NCBI GenBank assembly: GCA_003427395.1
Contig: BFEA01000041.1
Coordinates: 4,556,738-4,608,878, forward strand
DNA: 52,141 nt
Direction of reading: 5' to 3'
Source of the DNA: Chara braunii
Lineage: Eukaryota; Streptophyta; Charophyceae; Charales; Characeae
The notes beneath the pieces were generated by a model. That model did not search any database. It worked only from the letters and a program-made list of their open reading frames with translations, and was not told where the DNA came from. Positions 21,537 through 33,480 of this stretch are shown here, in pieces (position 1 is the stretch's first letter; each line of letters begins with the position of its first letter). Made by a program: the position numbers and the translations under genes.

Positions 21537-23503
21537 TGCTACAAAGTATTTTAATTTATTTTATCTTAGTTGTCTACTTATATTCAGCGTTAATGCTCAG
21601 TAATACAAATATACTGTGCTCGAAAAAGGACGGAACCTAGCAACACATGCGTCAAATGTTAATGAGCTTTGTGCGGTCTCTGCAGCCGCCTAGCTAAGGA
21701 GCATGGTGGCAAGATTCCGCTATGAAGATTACAATAGTAATAGCATGCAGTTATTAACTTAACCTTCACCAGTAAACTTATGAACTTTCTGTGACAATAA
21801 AACAAACAGCATCTCTTTCCTATCCTCGTCATGATAGACAAGAATATCATAGTAATGTCAAGTATTTTTTATCGCGACAGAGTAGAGGGTTGGGATGATA
21901 AAGTACTAGATGAAATAAAAAATTACAAGAAAATGTTAAGAGAGAGTGTTGTCTGAAGAGCAGAGAGCCATCACGAGTTCATTTAGTATTTTCTACATTC
22001 ACGGGTCAAATAGAGAGTTACATAACACAACTTCATCTCTTAAAAATATGCAAAACGCTAGAGAAGCAATCCATACTCAATGAGCATAGGTCGACGCAAT
22101 ACACTTCTTGATTCTCATCAAAACACTTTTTAAGCGGAATACGTTTAACAATATGATGAACAACGGGTCTCAATTTATCCTTCCGCAACCAATATAATTT
22201 ACAAGCACCAGCTCATAGACATATAAGCATTAACCGATTCGAGAAGCTTCAAGGGACCTTCTTATAGACTAAGTCCGACTTTCCGGGTAATTATTTTCAA
22301 TGTGAATCTTTTCATATCTTTAAATCATAAGTCAGCAATCAGAATCATTCATTACCCTTCTATTCTCACATCAACATCAATCAGTGTTCTGATACTCAGA
22401 TCAATTTCAATACTCATCACAATACACGAATATAATTCAACTGTCTCCTATCAATGAGTCATTTTTGACCAATCTCGACAAGATAATTCTCAGGGATGCT
22501 CTCCAGTATCAATATGTCAATGCATTTGGTTTCAGACAAGAATATTTGTCAATTTTCGTTGTCCTCACCAAGTTTTCAGAATGTACCATTCATGACGTGA
22601 AGCTCTATGTGAAGAAAAACAAGGAAACTCGTGAGTAATCTGATTAAATATGGGTCTCAACAACCATGTATCTAGAGAAGAGAGAGAAAAAGTTTGATGA
22701 AAGTGACACAAAGTTGATCTGTAGCTTCGGACCCAAACTCTAAACCGACTATCCCAGACCTCTAGTTCCTTTCCTTCTTACAGATGACTCTTGCTAGGGT
22801 GATCTAATTGATTTGGCCAAGAGGTATATCTCACCTGCAGAAATTGACTACGAGGCAATGACAAAACCCTCAGAGTTTCGGCATCTCAGATGAGGGATTT
22901 TCTCCCAGCCATACCTTCCTACTTTATGAGTTGACTTTCGTATCTTCGGTCTAGGATGGACATAGTCGGAACTTAATGGTTTCGGTGACTCTATAAACCT
23001 AAACCAGAATCTCAGAAGGTACATAGTCATGGTTCGAAGCACAATCGAATGAGAGATTGAGGACGAAACTTGAGAGGGAGAGTGAGGATTTTTTATGACT
23101 GTTGGCCATGTCTATTCATATGTACTTTCTGAGATTATTATGAGTTATCACCTTCCCTCATTTATCTTGTCTTCGCCTTGAGTCAATCTGCCCTAATTCG
23201 CTTGCATTGATCTTGCTTGAGATTATGCCTTTTGGTGACCTTATCACACTTCTTAAATTCATAAATTGGCAAACTTGAAACATGCATGGCATAATTAAAA
23301 TTTATAATTATTATTTGCATAATCTTTGTTGTTTCGAATCATAATAAAACCAGAAGTGGCTTGATTGGAAAAAGTTCATTTTTTTGGGGTGAGCAAGGCA
23401 TTCCCAGCCTTGGAGAAAAGTGCCTCGGAAGTACTAGTGGTGCAAACCAGGCACCTCATGTCCATGGAGGAGATTGACTGCCTAAGTATTTAATATCAAG
23501 TGA
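21537..23503. other. No gene recognised
   Basis: Moderately AT-rich DNA with only short ORFs and no clear repeat or structured element. Confidence 0.35.
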
Positions 23504-23766
23504 GTACCCTTAGAATACCCACGATCCATCCCAACCCCCTTACTTGTCCTTACCTCCCTGCCCTACTTGAGGGCGATCCCAGGCTATTTTTTTGTCCAAA
23601 CCATAACCAATCTCCCTAGATTGCAGCCTAATACTGAATATCAACCCCAACAAGTACCCTTAGAAAACCCAGGATTCTGTCCCAACCCCCTTATTTGTCC
23701 TTACCTCCCTGCCCTACCTGAGGGTGACTCCGGGCTATCTTATAGACCAAACCATACCCAATCTCC
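23504..23766. repeat. 150-bp tandem duplication
   Basis: Both copies start GTACCCTTAGAA (23,504 and 23,654) and continue through CCCAACCCCCTTA, TGTCCTTACCTCCCTGCCCT and CCAAACCATA, with about ten per cent differences. The second copy ends near 23,766. Confidence 0.85.
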
Positions 23767-24602
23767 CACCTCTCTCTTTCCCATCCTACCCTTCATTCTT
23801 CCTTTGAGCTCCATACTGGTCTGGCATTCTCTTGAAGGGCTTTGGGAGACAGAGCAAGGTGGGGAGGGAGCAAGGGCCTGGCATGGGGCAGTAGTTTGAG
23901 GAGGAATCTCTACGATAGAAGGAACCAAGATGGAGTTTGTCGGCTGAAAGGGAACCTCAAAACACTGCAAAGGCAATGCTTGCATCTGGCTCTGTGTTTT
24001 TTTCACTGCTCCCGTACTGCATTGTTGTTCCGATCTAGCTCACAAATTGCCCTCTTATGGTCTATCCAGATTGCCTGGAACATCAAAATGACATTTTTTC
24101 GCTCTTCTGGTTCCTTATCTGCTTGTAGCTTGTTTCTGGTGCTTTTCAATGCCTTCAATGTATGGACTCTAACGGCTTCCACAATTCTAGCCTGGGCGTG
24201 CACAGACCCAAAGGTATTCTGTTTCCTTTTGTAGGAGCATCCTCAATGTGACGAGCGTGAGTAGGCATGCCTTTCCCCATCTATAAACTATCTTTGCTGC
24301 ATTTTGGGAAGTGTGGCTATGCCCTAAGAAGCATCTAAGGCATACCTGAATCATGCTGAATGCATCTTCCTGGATGCGCTTGACTCTGGAGATGACCACA
24401 TTCAGTCAAGGAAGTCCCGATGTGAGTATGCCCTAAAAGAGAAAGCATCTCCATAATGTCAGCAGATTCACATGCAAAATATCAGATATTTCTTCGCAAT
24501 AATGTGGACCTGGTGTTCTCTTATTCTATGATGATAGTGTCATGAGGGCCGTACCTGCACACAAACACATAGGTAGAGAGGGAGGGGCATATACGCACAC
24601 AG

Positions 24603-24610
<8 letters not shown>

Positions 24611-24669
<59 letters not shown>
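24611..24669. repeat. (AG)n microsatellite abutting assembly gap
   Basis: A perfect AG run leads straight into a 165-base N run (24,670-24,834). The gap is almost certainly caused by this repeat, so its real size is unknown. Apparent ORFs crossing it are meaningless. Confidence 0.95.
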
Positions 24670-24834
24670 NNNNNNNNNNNNNNNNNNNNNNNNNNNNNNN
24701 NNNNNNNNNNNNNNNNNNNNNNNNNNNNNNNNNNNNNNNNNNNNNNNNNNNNNNNNNNNNNNNNNNNNNNNNNNNNNNNNNNNNNNNNNNNNNNNNNNNN
24801 NNNNNNNNNNNNNNNNNNNNNNNNNNNNNNNNNN
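24670..24834. other. Assembly gap (N run)
   Basis: 165 undetermined bases. Confidence 1.
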
Positions 24835-25052
24835 GGGGAGGAGGGGGGCGCAGGGATGTCACTTTTGGGAAAGCTCGAGATCTTATCCTTCGCTTTTGCT
24901 TTCTGCAAGGGAAGGTTGGGATAAGGGCAGAGACGGAGAGGGAGAAACTTGACAATGCGGTGACCAGCACCAGTTTTTCTCATTCCTTCTTACTTTGGGT
25001 TGGGATCTGTGTCCACTTATGGGCTGCAGATATGCGAAGTTGATGGATACTC

Positions 25053-25543
25053 TGAGGGCATACTCTACATTGTCTACACCAGGAAACTTTTTTGCAAATT
25101 TACAAAGTTTGTGACACTATTACAGTCACATGGTGCCCCATCAACCGCCAAAATATTTTTCTCATCACAGTTGTCAGCGCCCTGCCGATCCATGGCGGTC
25201 GGGAATTCGCAGTCACCTCTAGAGATGATCACACATGCTTTTTCCCTTTTTCCAATTTCCAAAGGCAAAAAGAAAGGAGCTGTTTTATGAAACGGACAGA
25301 AGATAAGGAAGGCAGGCGTAGGGAAGCAGAAAACCTCCCTCTCCCTGCCCGGCCAAGAAAATGAAAAAAGACAAGCACCAGTTGCTGTGTGACTATAAAA
25401 TGAACTATTGGTAGGACCCTGTGTCCTTGTCTCATCCCAGATGTGATGCCAGTGTGAGTTGCTTCAGGTGCAAATCCGTGAATTTGAGATCGCAAACTCC
25501 ACAGATTTTACGAACTTGAGGTCCTAGTGTGAGTATGCCCTAA
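25053..25543. mobile_element. Putative TIR element, GGGCAYACTCACA family (copy 1)
   Basis: The left end TGAGGGCATACTC (25,053) and right end AGTGTGAGTATGCCCTAA (to 25,543) are inverted relatives of the ends of the two elements at 26,312 and 26,932. Interior sequence near 25,165-25,215 (GTCAGCGCCCTGCC, GGTCGGGAATTCGCAG) matches 26,425-26,475 of the next copy. Single right-end-like words at about 24,311 and 24,418 suggest further fragments upstream. Confidence 0.5.
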
Positions 25544-25673
25544 TGCATGCAAAGCATGCTTTGCTGGAAAGAGGAGGCCTTGCCAGTCCTCTTTACTAGT
25601 GCCTACTGTGGCACTGTCCACATGTGACATCAGATCTCTCAATCATCTTTTTTCTTTCTTTCTTTCTTTCATG

Positions 25674-26286
25674 TTTTTTTTTTTTTTTTTAAATTATTAT
25701 TATTATTATTATTTTTAAGGCTAATTCTTTTAAGCCCAACCAATTCAATTACCTGTCAGATCTGGACAGGACGGCCTTTCAGGCCTTTTTTATTGTCATT
25801 ATAGTATTACGGGGAACCCCGTAGAGCTGCCTGCTCCTGCTCCTTTTCATTCGCCTTTTCTTTTTTCCTTTTTTTTGTAAAAAAAGGCTAATTCTTTTAA
25901 TCCCAACCAATTCAAGCACCTGTCAAATCTGGACCGGACACCTTTCAGGCCTTTTTTTATTTATCATTATAGTATTACGGGGAACCCCGTAGCAACCAGC
26001 CCGAGTTCAACGAGGAAACATGGGGGGCTGCAGGTGGGCGATACTGGCCAAGGGTCAGCCGGTAGCATCAGGACCGAATGGGCCAGTCGCTTTGCCTCCC
26101 CACCGGTCCCCTTCCCATTTGAACGTCAGCAGCCAGTGCTCAATGCCGCTCAGGGGGGAGCAACGGGCTATCTCTAGATGACGGGCGCCAAGCTTGCCCA
26201 GGAAGGTATATGAGGCCAATGGGGATTGCACCCAAGACCTTCTGAATGCCACTTGCGTGCCTTACCAACTGAGCTAGGCCACATGA
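25674..26286 (-). mobile_element. tRNA-derived SINE (minus strand) with doubled 3' tail
   Basis: Read on the minus strand, box A (TAGCTCAGTTGG, 26,276-26,265) and box B (GGTGCAATCCC, 26,232-26,222) are exactly 44 nt apart, as in a real tRNA. The body continues to a tail module (25,993-25,886) containing the small hairpin TACGGGG-TT-CCCCGTA. This 108-bp tail is repeated a second time at 25,826-25,719 and ends in an A/T-rich tract (25,718-25,674). The head matches 27,087-27,200, so it is a dispersed family. Transcription would be by RNA polymerase III from the internal promoter. Confidence 0.8.
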
Positions 26287-26311
26287 TCTTCTCATTCTCG
26301 TTTGCCTAATC

Positions 26312-26729
26312 TCAGGGCACGCTCACACTGGGTACCAAAACCATAAAACTCCCAAAAAAATGTGCACACGGCTGGTCACACACAATGGTTCCGACCCCAA
26401 ACACCCCATTCGCAAACCCATTTGTCAGCGGCCTGCCTGGCCGCGGGTTTGAGGAATTTGCGGTAACCTCCAGAGGTTACCGCAAAATCCTTATTCTTTT
26501 TTTTTTTAATCTTCGTAAATGAATGCAAAGTCGAAAAGGGAACATGTACGTTCTATATTTGGGGTTACTTCTGTGTGACTGGAAACCCCAAACAGCAGCA
26601 CCCTGATGGCACGAATGGGAACGCGGTGTGAACGCAGTGTGACCTGAAACGTCCCAAATACCCCAATTCGACCCAACCCATGTTCGCAGTTGATACGGAT
26701 TTGCTACCGCAGTGTGAGCGTGCCCTCAG
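26312..26729. mobile_element. TIR element, GGGCAYRCTCACAC family (copy 2)
   Basis: The left terminus TCAGGGCACGCTCACACTGG (26,312) is the inverted counterpart of the right terminus CAGTGTGAGCGTGCCCTCAG (to 26,729). The 418-bp interior has no ORF of note and contains an inner inverted repeat GGTAACCTCCAGAGGTTACC near 26,462. It is non-autonomous. No target duplication is obvious. Confidence 0.75.
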
Positions 26730-26931
26730 AACATTGGAAACTGCAGTGCAAACCCTATCAGAACAAATCTGGCGGGCCAGCCGACCAGGTGCCTGGTATG
26801 TACCAGAACGGAAAACGTCAAGGTACATTCTGACAGCAGTCGCAGGGGAACTTCTTTTTTTTTTTTTTTTCCCGCAAGGGTACTTTGAAACAGTACAACC
26901 TTTGCAGGTAAACTCTTTTCTTTTGGGCAAA

Positions 26932-27074
26932 TAAGAGTACACTCACACTAGGCCCTCAAAATCACAAAATTGCAAAATGAGCGGCCAGATCAAGTCCTTC
27001 GTTTACACGGACTCAATCTGGCCGCTCTATTTGTGATTTTGCGATTTGGAGGGCCTACTGTGAGTATGCCCTAA
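26932..27074. mobile_element. Short foldback MITE, same TIR family (copy 3)
   Basis: Nearly the whole element is two inverted arms. ACTCACACTAGGCCCTC through GCGGCCAGAT on the left pairs with ATCTGGCCGC through GAGGGCCTACTGTGAGT on the right, around a short loop. The outer ends resemble those of copies 1 and 2, so it is a deletion derivative of that family. Confidence 0.85.
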
Positions 27075-27086
27075 AATCCCCTTGTC

Positions 27087-27390
27087 ATCCAGCGGCCTAG
27101 CTAAGTCGGTAAGGCAGGCAAGTGGCATTCAGGAGGTTTTGGGTTCAATCCCCATTGGCCTTATGTACCATCCTGGGCCTTGGCGCCCGCACCTAGAGAT
27201 AGTCCGTTGGTCCCCCCAATTGACATTAAAAAGCAGTCTCTGCTGAAGTTCATAGGGGGAGGGGTAATCGGGGGGGGCACAGTGACTGGGCACTCAGATG
27301 ATGCTCGGTCCCTCTGCTACCAGCTGTCCCCTGGCCGGTGTCCCCCATTGGGGGTTCCCTGCAGAGGCCACCCTGGGCTGAAAAGGCCAC
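27087..27390 (+). mobile_element. tRNA-derived SINE (plus strand copy)
   Basis: Box A (TAGCTAAGTCGG, 27,098-27,109) and box B (GGTTCAATCCC, 27,142-27,152) are 44 nt apart. The following CCCCATTGGCC, CCTGGGC, TTGGCGCCCG and CTAGAGATAG match the minus-strand copy at 26,286-26,160. The 3' half has diverged or been replaced, and the tail module seen in the other copy is missing. Confidence 0.75.
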
Positions 27391-27438
27391 CCGGTGTCAG
27401 ATTAGACACAAGATCAAATTTATTTACCTGGGCTGGTT

Positions 27439-27655
27439 AGTTCGCAGCCCGTCAGGGTTGTGCTTTCCCCCCCTGAGAACATTTTTCGTCGTTGTTCGCT
27501 ATACTGTCGTTGGAAGGCTGGGAAAACAAGGTATGGCAGTTTAGGGGGTGGCGGCATCTTATTTGAAACTGCAGGACCGGTAGCTGCCCCGTGGGACCGC
27601 ACGGGTTTTGGTAAAAAAATCGAAACGGGGCCAAAGCAGCAGCGGGCGCACCCGT
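27439..27655. repeat. Dispersed block X, copy 1, directly 5' of the gypsy LTR
   Basis: It matches 51,723-52,000 with indels: TTCGCAGCCC, GTGCTTTCCCCC / GCGCTTTCCCCC, ATTTTTCGTCGTTG, GGGGGTGG, GGACCGGTAGCTGCC and GTGGGACCGC are shared in order. It has no recognisable protein. Copies flank the gypsy element on both sides in the same orientation. Confidence 0.75.
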
Positions 27656-27665
27656 TGCCTCACAT

Positions 27666-29967
27666 TGTGACGAACCAATTTCTGTTCCGCGCGTTCCGCG
27701 CGATTTTCTCCGCGATAACAATGAGGGGTCCTAAGATGGGAAGGTTCGGCCAATTACGGGAAATCGGGATCGAAGGGAAATTGCATCAGTGTCCTCGCTT
27801 CTTCGTCTTCTTGCGTCGCTTCTTTTCAGATGGCTGGGTTCAGGTCTGGGCAAGTTCTGGGATGATCGGTTGAGAGGCGCGCCGATGTGCACGCGAGTAA
27901 TAATGGTTGACGTCATCTCTTTTTGTTTTGGCTGTCGGAATTTAAGCGCGGAGATCGCGCGGGAATTTTGCTTCGTTCTTTTTTAATTTTCTTTTAAATT
28001 CCTTTTGAATCTTGTCAAGCCTTGACGGCTCTCGAAACTTAGGATTTTCTTCTCGAAATTTGTGCTTTTTGCGTTTTCGCATTAGATAGGAATTTTGGAA
28101 TTAAGGATTTCATTTTGCCGCGCAACGCCTTTTGCTTGCGCGCTTCTTTTTGCGGCTGCAATGGAGCTTTGATTAGTCGGCACCCTTAATCTTGCAAGTA
28201 ACCGTAATTTTGGGCGGACGCCATTGTAACTGTATCTTTCTTCTTGAGCTTCGTCTTTCCCGCTCTCTCTCTTTCCCTTTTGCTGTGCCTAGTTAGCCCG
28301 CGGCCTGCATGCTCGGATCGATGCGTGGACTCCGTGGAGAGTGGCTACGTCCCCCACGCCACGGTCTGGTCATGCAAGACGTAGGCGCTCCCTCTCCTAA
28401 TCTCCTTTCTAAGTCCTTGCAATTCTGTGTTCTTCGCGCTTGCATGCACGCTATAAATTTCGGTTGCACGATTAGATAGCTCCCTTAACCAGTTGCTGGA
28501 AGCTCGGGGTAGCGCGATCAGTGAGGGTTGCGCGGGGTTGACGTGTGGGGCTACGACGGACTGTAACGCGTGGGCGAACCTGACGGGTGTAGGAAGACTA
28601 TGCGGGGTGACGACTTCGTGGGTTGGTGCGTGATGACAGACTATCCGCATCAGAGAGAGAGGAAGAGGAAGAGAGAGCTGAGGTTGACGGGCGTGGATTT
28701 GCAATTTTCTTTGTCTTTTCCTTTAGTTTGTATATAAGTTTTGATTTCGGCTCGAGCGATTCGCTCTCATTTCCCTTCGGCATCTTTGTTTCAATACTAG
28801 TCCTTGTATGATGTCTCGTTCTGTCTCGGTCCTCCCTCTTTTGTGTGTATGAGACGAACTAGCTGAGATGGAATGATATGTTTGTCGAATTTGCCTAGTC
28901 ATCATCGTTGATTTTTCACTGTGATCCGCTGATTGATGTGATATGAGTTCTGATTATTGTTGCGATGTCTGGTGTGTGCTGACACCTTGCATGCTCGGAA
29001 ATGACTACTGAATGATTAGATGATTGGATAGTATCCAGGATACGTGACGATTTTGCATGAGGGATCAAGTTCTCATTTAGGTAGCCAAGAGGCCCGGGTG
29101 CTAGCGAACACCTCGTGTGGATACGTGTAAGCGCGATCTGAAGCGTGCTGCCCACACGTGTCCACACGCGGCGAGTCGCGATCGTGGGGAACCTGGCACC
29201 TCCGGTATCATGATAGGCGAGGAATTCCCCACTATGTCGCAATGACAAGATGTCGGATACATGGGACTCAGGGTACTTCGAGCCTTGGGAAGAAAAAGAA
29301 TATCGTAGGCGAAGATGCCCGGAATTCCCCTGCCTGACCGAGAACAGATTGTGCCCCAGGGAGTTCCACTGCGCCGTAACCAGTGATCCAAGGTGCCCCG
29401 ATTACCCGACTACGTATAACACGCAATACTTCATATCCCTTGGCTTCGTCGTTATCGCTACCAATTTCCCTCCCTTCCGTCTCCTCCTTCCGTATAACCA
29501 ACTCACGGTGGTACCGTGGAATTCCATCGCCCCACACTGGCCCCGCATGCCGTGCAGGAATTGCAGACGACGCGGCCACCGCCGAACCCTTGGAACTTCG
29601 GAACCCAATCATAACGCGCGGGGACAGACGCCACGTGTCTGCACCCGAAGGTCCGACTCATAAGAATCACGACCATCACGGACGGGCCTCTCCCCGAACC
29701 GCCGCCCCTAAAACAGACGGATTGGACGGCCCTGGATGCACCACGCATTCCATCTGCCTTATGCTGCACGACATCGACCGCCATCAGATCGGAAGTAACT
29801 CGCCCCTTAGCTCTATTGAATCTATGCCCATGAACCCTTGCCACAAGAGATCTCAGTTCCGACTTGGGACTCCACCCCCACTTTCCCCAAAAATCCTTGG
29901 CACACCCCTTTTCGCACTTCCAAGCCCTCATCCCACTCCGATCAGGAAGTCGCGACGGGCGTGAGGT
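27666..29967 (+). repeat. 5' LTR of the gypsy element
   Basis: It starts TGTGACGAACC, identical to the start of the 3' LTR at 38,099. The first 1,756 bp align to 38,099-39,880. The last about 545 bp (29,421-29,967) align to 51,104-51,650. The primer-binding site begins at 29,968, which fixes the 3' limit to within a few bases. The usual terminal CA is not obvious. A TATATAAG at 28,731 is a possible promoter element; the 3' LTR has TATCTAAG there. Confidence 0.8.
28731..28738 (+). promoter_or_regulatory. Candidate TATA box in 5' LTR
   Basis: TATATAAG lies in an otherwise T-rich segment of the LTR. The 3' LTR copy at the same place has one substitution. Function is inferred from the word and position only. 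Confidence 0.35.
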
Positions 29968-29980
29968 TGGTATCGGAGCC
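29968..29980 (+). promoter_or_regulatory. Primer-binding site, initiator-Met tRNA type
   Basis: TGGTATCGGAGCC differs by one base from TGGTATCAGAGCC, the usual plant site complementary to the 3' end of initiator methionine tRNA. It lies directly at the end of the sequence shared with the split 3' LTR. Confidence 0.75.
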
Positions 29981-30112
29981 CGACACATGGCTAGGTTCTA
30001 GGATTCATAGCTGGGCGATCTGACTAACAGGGGATGACCTCGACCCCGGAACGCGCTTCGAAGCGACCCTATCGTTACCAGAAGTCGGTCTACGGCTTGA
30101 CGGGCGGTCAAC

Positions 30113-31468
30113 ATGAACGCTAATCAACAGAACCCGAATCCCCAACAGAACCCCAACCAACCGATAAATCCTAATCAACCCGCACCACGAGCACGAGCTC
30201 CCATGACGCCACCCGATCTCTATCTATTCGATCCTGCACATCACCTTGTTGGAGCATGGTTAGCCACGCTCCAGGCTCAGCAGTATGATGATAATGAGGC
30301 ACAAGTGAACATTCCCACTCGATTGGGGGGAGATGCCCATCATTGGTTCAACACCTATGTATGGGTGGACCTCCCGACATTCGAGCGAGACTTCCTAAAC
30401 CGATTTGATTATATTCATCCAAAACAAACCCTTTTTATGATCAAAGATCGAGTCCAAAAACCCCTTGAGTCTGTCCCCGAGTATCGAAACCGATTCTATA
30501 GGATGTTTGTGAAAACAGAACCGTGACGAGGCGAACAGGTAGGCAGAGATGTATTCATCGACGGACTTTACGGACGAACGATGGGGGCGAAACAGCGAAA
30601 ACAATTCTCCCACATCAATCACACTCTGCAACAGATCATGGAAGCCGCAAAAGAAATGGAATGATAGTTCGCTGCAAGTTTCCTAGAAGGGGAAGACTAT
30701 CCTAGGGAAGGAGACTCGTCCGAAATAGCGAGAGTTAAAGCTGAGTTGGCCGCACTTCGGAACAAATTTGAAAACATGGGGTTTGTGTCGGGCCCCGTCA
30801 CCTATCTGGAACAGATTCGTCCCAAACGGCCGGTCTCGAGTGTGATTACAAGCATGCCCGTTCCCGTAATGACAACACCCCCGCCTCCGATCGAAAGTCC
30901 CCCACGACCGAATGAGTCTTCCGCCCTATTGGAACTAACCAAGACACTGGTTACTCTAATTCAGGAAAGCGAAAAGGAACAGCAGGAACATAATGCTCGA
31001 ATAGAGGCAATGATGAGGTCGATGCGACCAATAGCGGTGCGTGCCGCGCCGCTTCAACACGGACTGGCTCCGACACCCCCTCCCGCAGGGATCCCTTAGG
31101 CTGGTAATCTGAACGTCTGTTATACGTGTCATCAACCAGGACACATAGCCCGAGATTGCCCCCATCGACCTCCGCAGCCGCAAGTCGAGGCTGCACCTGT
31201 AGCAGCAGCACCGATCGCTAACGGGCCGGGACAAATAAGGGCGCTGATGGAAGAAATGGAAGGAGGTGGAAACACATTACCTACAATGGAGGAAGCTGCT
31301 GAACTAATCTCGTTGGATCAGTACGTAACGCTCAGACATCCGAGGCTTGGGATGATTGGAGCGATTAGACCCGCGCCGGAACAAAGGGAAGTGGCGGAAC
31401 GACGACCCTCTCCCGGAGAGAGGAGTCGGGAGGACCCACCTTCGTCACTGGGGAGATCCATCTTTTGA
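30113..31468 (+). pseudogene. gypsy gag (capsid-like region and CCHC knuckle)
   Basis: The ATG at 30,113 opens a frame with a Pro/Asn/Gln-rich N-terminus. A retrotransposon gag-like region follows (GDAHHWFNTYV, FERDFLNRF, PEYRNRFYRMF). The same frame continues past stops at 30,524, 30,662-30,667 and 31,097 to a canonical zinc knuckle CYTCHQPGHIARDC (C-x2-C-x4-H-x4-C, 31,118-31,159). Gag forms the particle and packages the element RNA. Three interruptions make it non-functional, yet the frame is otherwise held for 1.3 kb. Confidence 0.8.
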
Positions 31469-31507
31469 ACATTGTTCGAGCCTTAGATCATCGGATTCCT
31501 CTTCCGA

Positions 31508-32029
31508 TTGGTCATTTACTTTCGATATCGGAACAAGCCAACGAACGGATGCAACATGGCAAGGCGAATCGGTGCCCGGACAGCGAACACGAAAGCAAAA
31601 AGTCCAACACAAGACGAAAAAGTTGTCGGCATTTCAGACCCAATACGACTAGGATTAATCCAAAAGGAAGACCACTTCCTACGAATTAAACCAATCCCAT
31701 GGAAATCCACAAAGTGCGACATCGAGATATGGGGAGTCCCGTACAATGCCATTATCGATTCTGGAGCCGTTGTTTTGGCTATCTCATTACGGGTAGTCGA
31801 AAGGGCCGGAAGAAAGAACGATCTGATCGTGCTTGCGAAAAAAGATCAGCTCGTTTCAGCAGACGGAGAGCAAATTAAAACAGTGGGACGGATGACCAAT
31901 GTTGCCGTCCGATCAGGAAAAATGCATGCTTTAGGAGACATCGTAGTTTTAAACGTAAACACTTACGACGTCCTTTTTGGACTTCCCGCTCTTGTGGCCT
32001 TGCGAGCCAATCTGAATTTCGGGAGGTGA
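31508..32029 (+). pseudogene. gypsy retropepsin-like protease
   Basis: An open stretch in the gag frame contains an aspartic protease active site of the DSG type (AIIDSGAVVLAIS) and, about 85 residues later, the conserved VLFGLPAL segment. These are the two landmarks of a retropepsin. The enzyme would cut the Gag-Pol polyprotein. It is separated from gag by a stop at 31,466 and from RT by a change of frame. Confidence 0.75.
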
Positions 32030-32226
32030 TCGATTGTCCTCTGGAATATAGGAGGAAAGCCCTATGTTGTACCTATGAGGCTAACTCTTCGAACCACGAC
32101 TAATGTAACCCCGCGAGTTTCTCCAATAATGGTGGGAACTCTTCGTGTGATTACCTGGGATAACTCTGCCGACGGTGAGCAATCTCTGAAGGACAGGACA
32201 ACAGTGACGAGGACGATCCAGCAATT

Positions 32227-33480
32227 TTGGGAATGGCACAACAACGTACCTATTACCCTGTGCAACGGGCAAACACGAAATTACTAAGCCTGACTGACCA
32301 AAGTCTACAAAGAACGCAAGCCATGATTATGGGTGAACCCCTCGTGCAGATTTCGAGGATGGTCGATTCTTTGGAACCCCCTCGAACCCTGTACGAAGGT
32401 ATCTCCCCTTTATTCGTACGATATAATGACAAAAGGCACTACTGCGACATCACAAATCTCCCTCGATCTCTTTTGTCAACTGCAAAAGAGATACGATTGA
32501 TACGCTTGGGGGCAGAGACCAATTGTTTGGAACCCCCTGAGCGCCTCGAAACTGGACTCGGAATCAAAATCGCAATGAAACCTATGCCATGGCAGGACAT
32601 CCAAGACGGAATAACGTCGGAAGAACACGTGGCCATTCGGGAGCAGGACGCACAAATGATGGTCACGATATTCTCCTGGCGATCGGATAATTCGTTTATT
32701 TCCGCGCCCCTACCTGAAAGCGCTAAACGGGTAAGTACAAAACAGATCGATGTACGGATATGGGATCAACTGTATGAATTGCACGTGCCTCAATACGTAC
32801 CTGATGAAATCCATCACCTAATCGCGGACATTTTGAAGGAATACAAAAGAGTGATTAGTGTGACGGACACAGACATCGGACTGTCGTTAGTCATACAGCA
32901 CGAAATTCAGACCGGAAACCATCCCCCGATCCACTGTAAGCCCTACAAGTATTCCCTGGTGGAACGAAAAATGGCCCTTCAGCGAATTCGGGAATTTGAA
33001 GCTAATGGTTGGATCCAACCGGCTACTGGGCCATGGTCATTCCCGGTAGTATTAGTGTCGAAAAAGAACGGATCGATTCGCATATGCATTGATTATCGCA
33101 AGCTGAATGACATCACGATTAAAGATGTATACCCCCTTTCCCGGATTGATGATTTGCTTGATGCGATTGGGTGTGCCAATTATTTTAGTAAGTTTGATAT
33201 CCGTCACGACTTCCATCATATCCAGGTTAAGGAGGAAGATCGGCCGAAAACGGCCTTCGTACTATTTGAGGGCACGTGGCAGTGGGTCCGGTGTCCGATG
33301 GGTATTTGCAACGCGCCTGGCAGCATGCCACGTTTCAGCTGGCGATGAACGTGACGTTCCAGAACTTCGTCAACAAGACGCGGCTCACTCAGGGGATGAT
33401 TAACTTCTGCGTCATCGTGTACATGGACGACATCCTCATCTACTCGGAGACCTATCACGGGCATGCAGAACATATCGAGT
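32227..33480 (+). pseudogene. gypsy reverse transcriptase
   Basis: After a pre-RT region of about 230 codons, the RT fingers and palm are evident: GWIQPATGPWSFPVVLVSKK, RICIDYRKLND, DVYPLSRIDDLL, YFSKFDI and CPMGICNAP. A frameshift of a few bases near 33,320-33,330 (about 8 extra nt between CNAP and ATFQ) moves the reading to the frame carrying ATFQLAMN and the catalytic YMDDILIYS (about 33,420). Catalytic residues are kept. Motif order and spacing are those of Ty3/gypsy. Confidence 0.9.

Noticed and set aside
24521-24983. Ser/Leu and Arg/Glu-rich ORFs across the N run
   Set aside because: They are translations of (AG)n and undetermined bases.
29415-29421. LTR end at TATAACA (29,421), where the LTR alignment stops
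   Set aside because: The primer-binding site lies 547 bp further on and the missing part of the other LTR is found at 51,104, so this is an insertion break point, not the LTR end.
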